From assembly GCF_003711265.1 (NCBI RefSeq), contig NZ_CP024634.1:1-64000 (forward strand): a DNA stretch of 64,000 nt. Direction: 5' to 3'. The stretch comes from Bathymodiolus thermophilus thioautotrophic gill symbiont. GTDB lineage: Bacteria; Pseudomonadota; Gammaproteobacteria; PS1; Pseudothioglobaceae. Shown one piece after another: positions 24,760 through 33,685 of the stretch; within the stretch, counting starts at the first letter, position 1, and each line of letters begins with the position of its first letter. The notes under the pieces are model-generated. The model did not search any database and was not told where the DNA came from. It saw only the letters and a list, made by a program, of their open reading frames with translations. Position numbers and translations under genes: made by a program.

Positions 24760-24843
24760 TATTAAAAACATAACTAAAACAATAACTTAAGAAAATATCT
24801 AAAGAATAAAAATAAATTTAATCACACAGGTTTTAAGTAAAAA

Positions 24844-25890
24844 ATGCAAAAACACATAACTCAAATTACCCTCATTAAACCAGACGACTGGCACCTGCAT
24901 GTACGCTCAGGCGCAGCATTAAAATCAATCGTCGGTATGACGGCAGCTCAAATGGGCAGAGCCATCATCATGCCCAATCTAAACCCACCCGTATCCAATG
25001 CCACCCAAGCACACGCTTATCGACAGGAAATCTTATCCGCCTTGCCAAAAGACAGCGAATTTAACCCGCTAATGGTTCTATATTTAACCGACAACACCAC
25101 ACCTAAAGACATTCAAGAGGCACTCGATAATAATGTTGTAGCCGCCAAGTTATACCCCGCAGGCGCAACGACTAATTCGGACAATGGCGTAACCAATATC
25201 ACCAAACTTTACCCAACACTGGTATACATGCAAAAACTTGGTATGCCCCTTTTGCTACATGGTGAAGTAACCCGAAGCGATGTAGATATTTTTGACCGTG
25301 AAGCCGTATTTATTGATGAAATATTAAGCCAAGTGGTACACGATTTTCCTGAATTAAAAATCGTTTTCGAGCACATTACCACCAAAGAAGCCGTTGATTT
25401 TGTCCTAGCCAGTCATGACAAAATCGCCGCAACCATCACCCCCCATCATTTATTAGCCAATAGAAACGATATGCTAGTAGGCGGTATTAAGCCCCATTAT
25501 TTTTGCCTGCCCATTCTAAAGCGCAAAAATCCACACCAATCCGCACTATTAGCCGCTGCCACCAGCGGCAATGCTAAATTTTTCCTTGGCACTGATTCCG
25601 CACCACACGCCACAACTGACAAAGAATCCGCTTGTGGTTGCGCTGGCATTTTTACCGCCCATTGCGCCATTGAGTTATATGCCACAGTTTTTGAACGCCA
25701 AAATGCCCTACATAAATTAGAAAACTTCGCCTCTAAATTCGGCGCAGACTTCTATAACCTGCCTCATAACACACAAACCATCACACTCCACAAGCAAGAC
25801 TGGGTCATACCCGCCAATTACCCCTTCGCCAACAGCACTATCGTACCATTTATGGCAACCAAAACACTCAGTTGGAAGCAACTAGATTAG
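24844..25890 (+). CDS. pyrC: Dihydroorotase (class II)
   Basis: The 348-residue zinc amidohydrolase closes carbamoyl-aspartate to dihydroorotate in pyrimidine synthesis. Metal ligands are in DDWHLHVR near the N-terminus; the carboxylated lysine lies in [10 protein letters not shown]; the other ligands are in LLHGEV and FEHITT, and the catalytic Asp in GTDSAPH. The E. coli-like length and motifs identify the class II form. It is the second pyrimidine gene in the window with pyrD, but not adjacent. The sequence is richer in C-ending codons than its surroundings. Confidence 0.97.
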   Translation: MQKHITQITLIKPDDWHLHVRSGAALKSIVGMTAAQMGRAIIMPNLNPPVSNATQAHAYRQEILSALPKDSEFNPLMVLYLTDNTTPKDIQEALDNNVVAAKLYPAGATTNSDNGVTNITKLYPTLVYMQKLGMPLLLHGEVTRSDVDIFDREAVFIDEILSQVVHDFPELKIVFEHITTKEAVDFVLASHDKIAATITPHHLLANRNDMLVGGIKPHYFCLPILKRKNPHQSALLAAATSGNAKFFLGTDSAPHATTDKESACGCAGIFTAHCAIELYATVFERQNALHKLENFASKFGADFYNLPHNTQTITLHKQDWVIPANYPFANSTIVPFMATKTLSWKQLD

Positions 25891-26704
25891 AGGCGTAACC
25901 CCAGTAAAAACAATCCTAAGGCACCAATATACCACACATCGAAATTTAACAAATTCAAACCACCCCTTCCATTTCTTTGCCCTAATTGTGAGACCCTGCT
26001 TTAAGCACGGGTGTTGAATAAAAGTTGGCCTTTGGTTAATATTTATGTCTAAATGTAGGGCTTTAATTATCACCATGTTTTTATTGCTCAATTTATCCGT
26101 CCCACGCACAGCGTAGAGATGACAGGCAGAAACTGTGTTAAGAAAATTAAATAACAAAAGAAAGGCACGGTCATTAATTTTTATGACATAATTGCTCACT
26201 TAAGTTGAAATACGGTTACAAGTTAAGACTTTTGCATAAATATGGATTCTTGATGATTATTTATGTTTATGCAAGGGTCTCAAATTATAAAATATTCATG
26301 AACACAATTATACTTTACACCACATCATGCCGCAATTTAGAAACATCTGGATTTAATTCAAACCGAACAAACCCTCATTTCTTTGTCTTAACTATCAGTC
26401 TCGTTAACCGAGGTTTTTTTGCTTTTTTTACAATTGTTGAAAAAAATATTTTCACATTTATTTTCACCTCTTCACTATATATCGAAAACTTTTCCCATGC
26501 ATTGCAAAAATTCTTCTATGCATCAAATTTTTTTATACATACCAAAAAAAATTCCAAACATTTGTCTCTTGCTATCAATTCATCCTCGACCAAACAGGCT
26601 AATTCTGCCACATTACCACTCGCTACGACGCCACTTTTATTCGCCATTATTTAGCAACAAAAATAACAAAAAATAACCACAAATCATCAAATTAGGAATT
26701 TATT
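25891..26704. other. 814-base gap between pyrC and the cadherin-like gene
   Basis: No convincing gene. Open frames here (for example TTG-started at 26205) have low-complexity, Phe/Ser/Asn-rich composition and no family pattern. It contains a deleted MITE (26226-26282). TTAGGAATTTATTATG at the right end supplies the ribosome site and start of the cadherin-like gene. The CCGAGGTTTTTTTGCTTTTTTT run at about 26408-26430 resembles a weak terminator tail. Confidence 0.5.
26226..26282 (+). repeat. Internally deleted MITE
   Basis: AAGACTTTTGCATAAATATG (left end) is joined directly to GATTCTTGATGATTATTTAT and GTTTATGCAAGGGTCTC (right end). Both terminal inverted repeats are present but the about 110-base core is missing compared with the 161-162-base elements at 45382 and 50239. 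Confidence 0.75.
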
Positions 26705-29700
26705 ATGAACACACTTAATCGCTTTATTATTGCCACTTTATTGGTTTTATTTGCCTCACAAGCCTTTGCCGATCGACCCAAGGTTCTCAATATTGAGAGA
26801 ACAGCTTTAAAGACGCTTACCATTATGCATGACCAGCCCGTTAAGGATTTTACTTCGATGTCTCAGTATTACTTACACATGGAAGCCAATGAAAAAGTTT
26901 ATGTAGGCTATGTGCCAGGCAAAGGCCCCGTTCCATATCGAACGGTAACCGCTGTCAATCCAGATGAGAACGGTTTTTCCGCTATTTGGAATATGGATGT
27001 AGAGGAATTTGTTGATATGGATAATGCCGATATATTGACTGCCGATATAATGACTGTATATAGTTCGTACTGGGGTAATAGTGCGAGAGAGTATATAAGC
27101 GATCTTTTTGTAGATTATGGTCGTTATCATTTTCCTGATTTTTCTCTTTGTCATCAAAATTGCATTAGAATGCTATCCTATGGTGAGTTTAATGTCGACG
27201 AAGGCGCCGACCTTGTTCACACCCTTGTCGCCAATAATATCAACGCTACTTTTAGTATTGTCGAAAATACCAATAACAGCAGTTTATTCACCCTCAACAA
27301 CAACACCCTAACCTTCGATGGCTCTGGCATAGATTATGAAACTGACGCAAAATCCTACTCCGTTCAAATCAAAGCCACCATAGGCAATGCAAGCAACAAA
27401 AATGTCAAGCAAACCATTACCGTTACCATTGACAATGTTTTTGAAAACACCATTGTTATTGCTGACCAAACCCGATTTATTAGCGAAAACATGCCTATAG
27501 GCGACACAATCGGTAACCCCCTAATCGTTGGAGGTGAAATAACATCTTTTGTCGTTGGCGCTTTCAGAGAAAAGAACAGTTCTAAGAAAATAGACCGGGT
27601 AAAAAACTTAGACATCTCTAAATTTGCAATTAGCAACGGAGGGCAACTTCGAGTAGCAAAAGCAATAGACTATGATAATATGCAACCTTTTATAGTAGTT
27701 ACAGAAAATTCTGACAAAAAGTATGTTATTCCAGTCAGTGTTAGAGGCCCTGATGCAGAAGACAAGACCGCTCAAATTACTATTTTCGTCAAGAATATTT
27801 TTGAAAACACTATTGGCATCAACAACCAAACCCGATCTGTTGACGAAAACTCAGTCGTAGACACCAAAATCGGCAACACCCTGCAAACCACAGGAGAAGT
27901 AACATTCTTCAGTATTGTCGCTGGTAACACAGGCGATGTATTTAAAATCGACAACAGTGGACAAATTCGAGTAGCAAAAGCAGAACTAGACTACGAAACT
28001 CTATCAAGTTACAGTCTCACAATCGAAATTACTGGCAATGATGCAGCAAGCAAAACCGCCAAAATTACCATTAATATTGGCGATGTTGACGATATCAGCA
28101 TCTATAACCAAGCCCGAATCGTCGACGAAAACGCAATTGTTGGCACCCCAATCGGCGACCCCCTAGTTGCCTCGGGCGCAATAACAAACTTCAACATCGT
28201 TGGAGGCGACAGCAACTTCTTTAAAATTGACAACACAGGGCAAATCCGAGTCAAAAACCTAGGCCTAGACTACGAAACTGCACAAGATTACACCCTCATT
28301 GTCGAAATTAGAGGTACTAATACAGACAATAAAACCGCTCAAATAGCCATCACCATTGTTGATCTTGATGATACTGCCCCTACCAACATCTCCCTAAGCA
28401 ATAAATCTATTGTACTCGGTGCGCCCATTGGTACCGTTATAGGCACTTTGTCCGCAACCGACATAGACTCAGATAATGACAGCCTAGTCTTTAGTGTTGT
28501 TGATAGTGATTTTGAAATTACTGGTAATAAACTAAAAATCAACAAAGTTACCAGTGAGGCGCATGAACTCTCAGTTGACATCACTGCCACAGACAGCGCT
28601 AAAAACGCCGATACAAAAACATTCGTTATTGCTACAACTACCAACACCACTAGTGTCAGCATCACTAGTGCCGACATCACTAATACCAACATCAGTGTTG
28701 ATGAAAATATGACTGGCACAGTCCTTGCCATTACCACCAATGTTACTGACCAAACGCAAAGCCTAACTTACGAAATCTCAGGTAATGACCAAGACAAGTT
28801 CAACCTTAATGGCAACATCCTTACCTTTAAAAGTCCACCCAATTACGAAGATAGAGCTTCTTACAGCCTAATTTTGAAAGTCAGTAACACCAATTTTTCC
28901 ACCGAAAAAAACATCACTATCGCCATCAATAACATCAACGAAAACAACCTCATTATCAACGATCAAAACATTGGCATCAATAAAGATATATCTGTAGATG
29001 CCGACATTATCAATGTAGGTGCCACTGCCACAAGACAAATAACCTATTCTATTGCTGAAGGTAATGACGACGGCTTCTTTAAAATCAATAACGAAGGGGC
29101 GATCCAACTAGCAAAAAGCTTGGCACAGGGGCTCACCTCAATCTACACCCTCGTAGTCACAGCCACAATCACTGGTGACGACGCAGAAGAAAAAACTGCC
29201 ACAATTACTATTGCTATCAACAATGATAATGCCTCAATCGCTATTTCTTTAACCAACAGTAGCATTGCAATCGGTGTGGCTATTGGCGATGTTGTTGGCA
29301 CCTTGTCTGCAACCAATATAGATGGCAATTTAACCTACAGCATCGAAAAAAATGACTATTTTAAAATTTCTGGCAACAAGTTAAAAATCAACTTTAATAG
29401 CGACACTGTAAGCGAATACCCCATTAATATCACCGTCAATAATGGCACTATAAGCCAAGTCAAAAGTTTTAGAATTATGGTTATCAGCGCACCAATTATT
29501 AGTCAATTCACCGTAACCCAAGGTGGTAACAAAGGTCAGTTAATTAGTAAAAATGGCGGTAATGTTACCGTCAGCGCTATAATAAGCGTAGGGACTTATG
29601 CTTGGAGCAGTTCCAGTTTTTTTAATATAAATACTAACGATAGCGCGACTTTTGTTTTTAACCCCAGTTTTCTGGATGTTGGTACCAAAACCATTAAATT

Positions 29701-30502
29701 AAAGATTACAGATGGTAATTTGTCATCAACAAGAGTTTTGAAACTTAAACTAGTTGAAAGTCATCCTGTCGATTGGGCTGATGAAAATAGCAACGGTGTT
29801 TCTGATAACAAAGAATCAGAAAGCAGCAACAACCAACTGCCCGCAGGAACAAATAAAAAAATCACCAGCCTAGCAGGCACCAGACTATTATTAGGCATCA
29901 TGGGTAAAGATTCTGGGCACTTAACCTTTGCTCAAATGGAACAGTATAGAGCAGATAATGGCATGAGCGATATCACCAAAGATACACCAGCCACTGGCGA
30001 TATTTACGACTATGTCGTCGAAGGCTTAAACGCCACTGGTAGCTCCGCTAAAGTGATTATCGAACTTGCTAATCCTCTCCCCGCAGGTGCAGAGTTGCGC
30101 AAATATTCGTTAACAACCAATAGTTGGTCTAGTTTTGTGGTTAACGCCAGCAATGTAATTGCATCCAAAAAAAGCACAACTTGCACTGATAATGTCGTTT
30201 GGCAAACCAAGTTAACCCGAGGTGCAACCTGCCTTAAACTCACCATCAAAGACGGCGGTGAAAACGACACCGACGGCGATCAATTCAACAACACCGGCCA
30301 AGCCAACGGCGTCATTGAAAGCACCATTGCAATAGCAACCTCTGTTGTCAATAATGTCGATGACAGTAGTGCCGATAATAACAGTGGCGGCGGTTGTGTT
30401 TACAACCCCAATGCACCCGCTAGATTTGATATAGGCTTTATTTTATTGATGATATTAGGTACTTATTATCTGATCAGAAGAAAACGCCGTTTTATTCGTT
30501 AA
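26705..30502 (+). CDS. Exported cadherin-repeat protein with C-terminal sorting tail
   Basis: The 1265-residue protein has a Sec signal peptide (1 to about 22, ending SQAFA). At least six cadherin-like repeats of about 90 residues lie between roughly 170 and 980; each shows a VDEN-type start, a G-x-I-x-V-A/K segment and an LDYE motif. A 'choice-of-anchor U'-type module follows (LAGTRLLLGIMG, then DNGMSDI, then GQANGVIEST). The end is a tripartite tail: GGGC, a hydrophobic stretch (IGFILLMILGTYYLI) and RRKRR, as in C-terminal protein-sorting signals with lipid or protease processing. Likely a surface adhesin. Calcium binding is inferred from the family. No partner genes are adjacent. Confidence 0.8.
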   Translation: MNTLNRFIIATLLVLFASQAFADRPKVLNIERTALKTLTIMHDQPVKDFTSMSQYYLHMEANEKVYVGYVPGKGPVPYRTVTAVNPDENGFSAIWNMDVEEFVDMDNADILTADIMTVYSSYWGNSAREYISDLFVDYGRYHFPDFSLCHQNCIRMLSYGEFNVDEGADLVHTLVANNINATFSIVENTNNSSLFTLNNNTLTFDGSGIDYETDAKSYSVQIKATIGNASNKNVKQTITVTIDNVFENTIVIADQTRFISENMPIGDTIGNPLIVGGEITSFVVGAFREKNSSKKIDRVKNLDISKFAISNGGQLRVAKAIDYDNMQPFIVVTENSDKKYVIPVSVRGPDAEDKTAQITIFVKNIFENTIGINNQTRSVDENSVVDTKIGNTLQTTGEVTFFSIVAGNTGDVFKIDNSGQIRVAKAELDYETLSSYSLTIEITGNDAASKTAKITINIGDVDDISIYNQARIVDENAIVGTPIGDPLVASGAITNFNIVGGDSNFFKIDNTGQIRVKNLGLDYETAQDYTLIVEIRGTNTDNKTAQIAITIVDLDDTAPTNISLSNKSIVLGAPIGTVIGTLSATDIDSDNDSLVFSVVDSDFEITGNKLKINKVTSEAHELSVDITATDSAKNADTKTFVIATTTNTTSVSITSADITNTNISVDENMTGTVLAITTNVTDQTQSLTYEISGNDQDKFNLNGNILTFKSPPNYEDRASYSLILKVSNTNFSTEKNITIAINNINENNLIINDQNIGINKDISVDADIINVGATATRQITYSIAEGNDDGFFKINNEGAIQLAKSLAQGLTSIYTLVVTATITGDDAEEKTATITIAINNDNASIAISLTNSSIAIGVAIGDVVGTLSATNIDGNLTYSIEKNDYFKISGNKLKINFNSDTVSEYPINITVNNGTISQVKSFRIMVISAPIISQFTVTQGGNKGQLISKNGGNVTVSAIISVGTYAWSSSSFFNINTNDSATFVFNPSFLDVGTKTIKLKITDGNLSSTRVLKLKLVESHPVDWADENSNGVSDNKESESSNNQLPAGTNKKITSLAGTRLLLGIMGKDSGHLTFAQMEQYRADNGMSDITKDTPATGDIYDYVVEGLNATGSSAKVIIELANPLPAGAELRKYSLTTNSWSSFVVNASNVIASKKSTTCTDNVVWQTKLTRGATCLKLTIKDGGENDTDGDQFNNTGQANGVIESTIAIATSVVNNVDDSSADNNSGGGCVYNPNAPARFDIGFILLMILGTYYLIRRKRRFIR

Positions 30503-30836
30503 GTTTTTAACGGGTAAATAAAAAAAAGTCGTTATCTTAGTGGCCTTTTTGTTTGGGCTCTGGTTTATTTTTTTTTGCTAAATTTACAGGTGCTATTGCT
30601 CATATCGCCAGCAAAATCTTAATAACTATTTGATTTGTATTGTTATGTTTGGTTTGTCGCTAATCTTCGGTTGTTTTAAAGATAGACTCTACGATAGCCC
30701 TGCATGTATTTTATAGTTTCGACTTTTTTTAAACAAACATTCCTATGGTATAGAAATAAGGGGTATCGTGGGGATAATTTGGATATGTTGCCCAATGTGG
30801 ACTATCTAAACAATTTGGGAATGAAGAAAGGCGAAC
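30503..30836. other. 334-base gap upstream of the defence-like cassette's 3' end
   Basis: No intact gene. A short plus-strand frame near 30750-30840 reads NKGYRGDNLDMLPNVDYLNN; its KGYRG core is reminiscent of a motif found in some transposases, but this is too little to assign. Poly-A/T runs just after 30502 may act as a weak terminator. Likely decayed mobile-element debris at an island boundary. Confidence 0.35.
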
Positions 30837-31580
30837 TTAAATTTTTCCTTTTAAACCTGTAACCTCTTCTAAAAAATCTAGTAAATTTTTAGTTGGCGGA
30901 CTCCCATGTGCAAATTTATTTCTTAGTTTCCTTACATCGTTAAGTTTTTTATCTAAGTTGCCACCAAACGCTAATTTATATGATTGAATTTTCTTTTGAA
31001 AAGTAGAATTTTCTATGTCTTTTAACGACTTGTTGTTTAATTTTGAAGCAATGCTTGCAAAATTTTTTTGTATTTTTTCATAAATTAAGTTTTCAACTTC
31101 AATGGCTTCACGGATAATGACATTTCTTAATATTTCTTGATGGGCTTGTTTCGTTATCTCTACTGCATTTTCATGTAAAAGCGAAGTTTTGTCTTTATCT
31201 TTTGCCTCCTTTTTAATTGTCGGGTTATTTTTAAAATCAAGATATCTAAAAAAAGTATTTTCGTCAAATTCATCTGGAAAGCTGGTGTTGGCAATAATAG
31301 TAATATCTTTGCCGTCATCAATGAAACTTTCAATGATAGATGCTAGCGTTGATAATGCAGTTTTATTATTTTTTATTGTGATTATCCCCAAGTTCTCTAA
31401 ATGCAAATCCAAAGAGATGTATTTAAGGTTTTTGAATGGCAGTTTTTCTTTAGCATCACCTCTAGTAGGTAAAAAATTTTCACCATCAGAATAAAAACAA
31501 CGAACATGCTGATTTTGGAAATCTGAGTAAGTCTCTTTTATTTCCTCAAATTTATCATCTATAAATAAAATATCATACAT
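30837..31580 (-). CDS. Receiver-like protein with C-terminal HEPN motif (putative effector)
   Basis: The 247-residue protein is not a member of a family I can name. The N-terminal 120 residues look like a divergent response-regulator receiver: acidic pair Asp8-Asp9 (ILFIDDK), candidate phospho-acceptor Asp58 (YISLDLH), Thr100/Ser101 and Lys118 at the expected spacing. The C-terminal part is helical and ends with RNKFAHG (221-227), a textbook R-N-x(3)-H HEPN RNase motif. AGGAAA precedes the ATG and overlaps the stop of the upstream ATPase gene. Third gene of a tight cassette. Inference: RNA-cleaving effector gated by phosphorylation. Alternative: a regulator whose HEPN domain only mediates dimerisation. 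Confidence 0.6.
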   Translation of the reverse strand: MYDILFIDDKFEEIKETYSDFQNQHVRCFYSDGENFLPTRGDAKEKLPFKNLKYISLDLHLENLGIITIKNNKTALSTLASIIESFIDDGKDITIIANTSFPDEFDENTFFRYLDFKNNPTIKKEAKDKDKTSLLHENAVEITKQAHQEILRNVIIREAIEVENLIYEKIQKNFASIASKLNNKSLKDIENSTFQKKIQSYKLAFGGNLDKKLNDVRKLRNKFAHGSPPTKNLLDFLEEVTGLKGKI

Positions 31581-31584
31581 TGTA

Positions 31585-33681
31585 CTATTTCCTAAATATC
31601 AATTTAACAATTGCACCATCTTTAAATTCTTTTGGCAAATCTCCTGCTTCAAGGTTGCCTTCAGTCAGTAGCCCCTCATGTGCTTCCATTATTTTATCTG
31701 CCAAATGCAAACCGATACCCATAGAGCTATCGTCATTCCTTCCAGTTATAAAAGCAGTGATTGCAATGTCAAAATCAATAGTAAAGCCCTTTCCGTTATC
31801 TGCCACCAGCAAATGAATTTGCTTGTCTTTTTCATAACTCTTGATTAATATTTTTTTATTTTGGATGCGCTGGTAGTCTAGCCAATAAATTGCATTATCA
31901 AATAGGTTATTCAGCACGCCAATGATCAAATTTCTCTTAACTGGAACGCTTAGGTCTTCTGTTAAATCGGTGATTACTTCTATTTTATGAAACGCAAATC
32001 TAGCGCTAACATTAAAAATTGACTTATTTACAATTTCATCAATACCAACAATTGAGGTTTTTTTATCCACCCTCAAAGTATCTTTATAAGCGTCAAGTGT
32101 TGTTTGTAAGTACTTTGCAATTTCTGGAACTTTAGCCCAGTTTTTATCTTTGATGTTTGAATTTAGATTACTAATTACTTTGTCTAATTCGTGAACAACA
32201 ATTGACAAACTAACACCTGCATTTGCAGCATTCATAAAAATATTTTTTGCCTCGGAAAAGTCTTTTGAAAACTTTTGAAGTTTATTTGTAATTTTTTCTT
32301 TTGCCTCTTCGCTTAAATTTGAATTGACAATAGTTTGCCTCATGTCTTCTACCTTCCCTTCGATACTCACCCTATCTTCAGGTTTAGACAAATATGTTTT
32401 TATAATTTTTTGCTTATCATTTTCACGAAAAATATTAACAACCCTTAATATTTCATTTAACGCATTGTTCAGTCCGTCAAGGGCTGCATTGTTAACAAAC
32501 CCCTCTCTGTTTGTTTTTTCAATAAGTCCAGTACTCTCTTTCCTGCTTAGTCTAATTGAAGCTAATATTTGATTAGAACTAATTTGTCCACTTGTTCTTT
32601 GAACTCTTCTCGCATCTAGATTTAAAATATCATGCCCAGGTTCGCCATAATTAAAAACTCTGAAATTATCTCTATACACTCTAATTCCGCCATTAAATTT
32701 AATATAATTTTTTGTACTTATCTTTTCTTTGGTATTTAATTGCTCTTGCACTCCCCATAAAATGTTATCAAAATCATAAATTAATCCTGAAAAATTTATC
32801 TCCCCAATGTTTAGGCCTTCGTAAATCTCTAATTCGTTATCAAAATCAAGTACTTTTTGTTTTTTACCTAAGGTGTTTTTTAAGAGATTAATATCATCGG
32901 GCAAACTTATCTTTCTTGCGTCAACTTTATCCAACCCTAGCCAAGGTTTGAATTGATAATTAAATTTAGAAATAAAGCCATTGTTAATTGTTATGTTGAA
33001 ATTAAAAAGAGCATTTTGTTTAATTTTTTCTGCTTGTTCTTTTAAATCATTGTGAAACAACTCATTGTCTTTTTTTAAGATAATATTAAAGTTATTTTGA
33101 CTGGAGAAAGGTGCGATTAAGTTGGTTAAGTCGCAAGATAACTGTTCTATGTCTTTATCTGCCCACTTCTCCTTTAATTGCTCAATGATAATCTTTGTAC
33201 CTGATTTACCTTGAATTTCATTTGTTTTGTTTTCCAAAACATCTATTGGTGGCATATCAGATAAAGAAGCAGATTTCTCCAATTCATTCCAATCAATATG
33301 CAAATATATCTCCTGATTGTCTGATTTTGTATACAGTGTGATTAAACTTCCTAGCTTATGCGATCCTAGGCGCCCAACGCCTTTTTCACCAATCGGCATC
33401 CTATTATATTTCGGCGTCAAAACACCTGTTTGAATATTTTTTTTTGAACTAATGCCCGGTTTAAGCCATACATTTTTAATAGTATTTATGTCCATACCGG
33501 AGCCATCGTCTTCAATAGTTATTTGGTCATTTATCACTTCAATTTCTACTTTACTGGCATCGGCATCATAAGCATTTTTAACAAGCTCTGAAACAGCTAT
33601 TTTTTTATCATGAATAAGCTGCTCCCCCAATAAGGCAATGAGATTGGGAGAAAATTCAAAGTTAAATGCTTTTGGCTTCAT
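31585..33681 (-). CDS. Dual GHKL ATPase: Hsp90/MORC-like plus histidine-kinase-like
   Basis: The 698-residue protein contains two GHKL modules. The first has N-box SELVKNAYDADA (31-42), G1 DDGSG (58-62) and G2 GEKGVGRLG (98-106), followed by an S5-like transducer with GGIRVYRDNFRVF and a GEPGHD segment, as in Hsp90/MORC-type proteins. A coiled-coil-like region (about 400-490) leads to VVHELDKVISNL with His497, resembling a histidine-kinase H-box. The second module has N-box NLFDNA (592-597), G1 DNGKG (628-632) and GIGLHLA (655-661). Four bases separate it from the methyltransferase gene, and its stop overlaps the next gene's ribosome site. Inference: a sensor or clamp ATPase that phosphorylates the downstream receiver. 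Confidence 0.75.
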   Translation of the reverse strand: MKPKAFNFEFSPNLIALLGEQLIHDKKIAVSELVKNAYDADASKVEIEVINDQITIEDDGSGMDINTIKNVWLKPGISSKKNIQTGVLTPKYNRMPIGEKGVGRLGSHKLGSLITLYTKSDNQEIYLHIDWNELEKSASLSDMPPIDVLENKTNEIQGKSGTKIIIEQLKEKWADKDIEQLSCDLTNLIAPFSSQNNFNIILKKDNELFHNDLKEQAEKIKQNALFNFNITINNGFISKFNYQFKPWLGLDKVDARKISLPDDINLLKNTLGKKQKVLDFDNELEIYEGLNIGEINFSGLIYDFDNILWGVQEQLNTKEKISTKNYIKFNGGIRVYRDNFRVFNYGEPGHDILNLDARRVQRTSGQISSNQILASIRLSRKESTGLIEKTNREGFVNNAALDGLNNALNEILRVVNIFRENDKQKIIKTYLSKPEDRVSIEGKVEDMRQTIVNSNLSEEAKEKITNKLQKFSKDFSEAKNIFMNAANAGVSLSIVVHELDKVISNLNSNIKDKNWAKVPEIAKYLQTTLDAYKDTLRVDKKTSIVGIDEIVNKSIFNVSARFAFHKIEVITDLTEDLSVPVKRNLIIGVLNNLFDNAIYWLDYQRIQNKKILIKSYEKDKQIHLLVADNGKGFTIDFDIAITAFITGRNDDSSMGIGLHLADKIMEAHEGLLTEGNLEAGDLPKEFKDGAIVKLIFRK

Positions 33682-33685
33682 AATA

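Noticed and set aside
25882-26199. Minus-strand 105-residue frame after pyrC
   Set aside because: Overlaps the pyrC end, no ribosome site, no recognisable pattern; a short alternative frame ([17 protein letters not shown]) looks membrane-like but has no start.
26205-26676. Two overlapping plus-strand reading frames of 85-149 residues before the cadherin-like gene
   Set aside because: They overlap each other, one starts inside a MITE, composition is low-complexity Phe/Ser/Asn, and neither has a ribosome site or family pattern.
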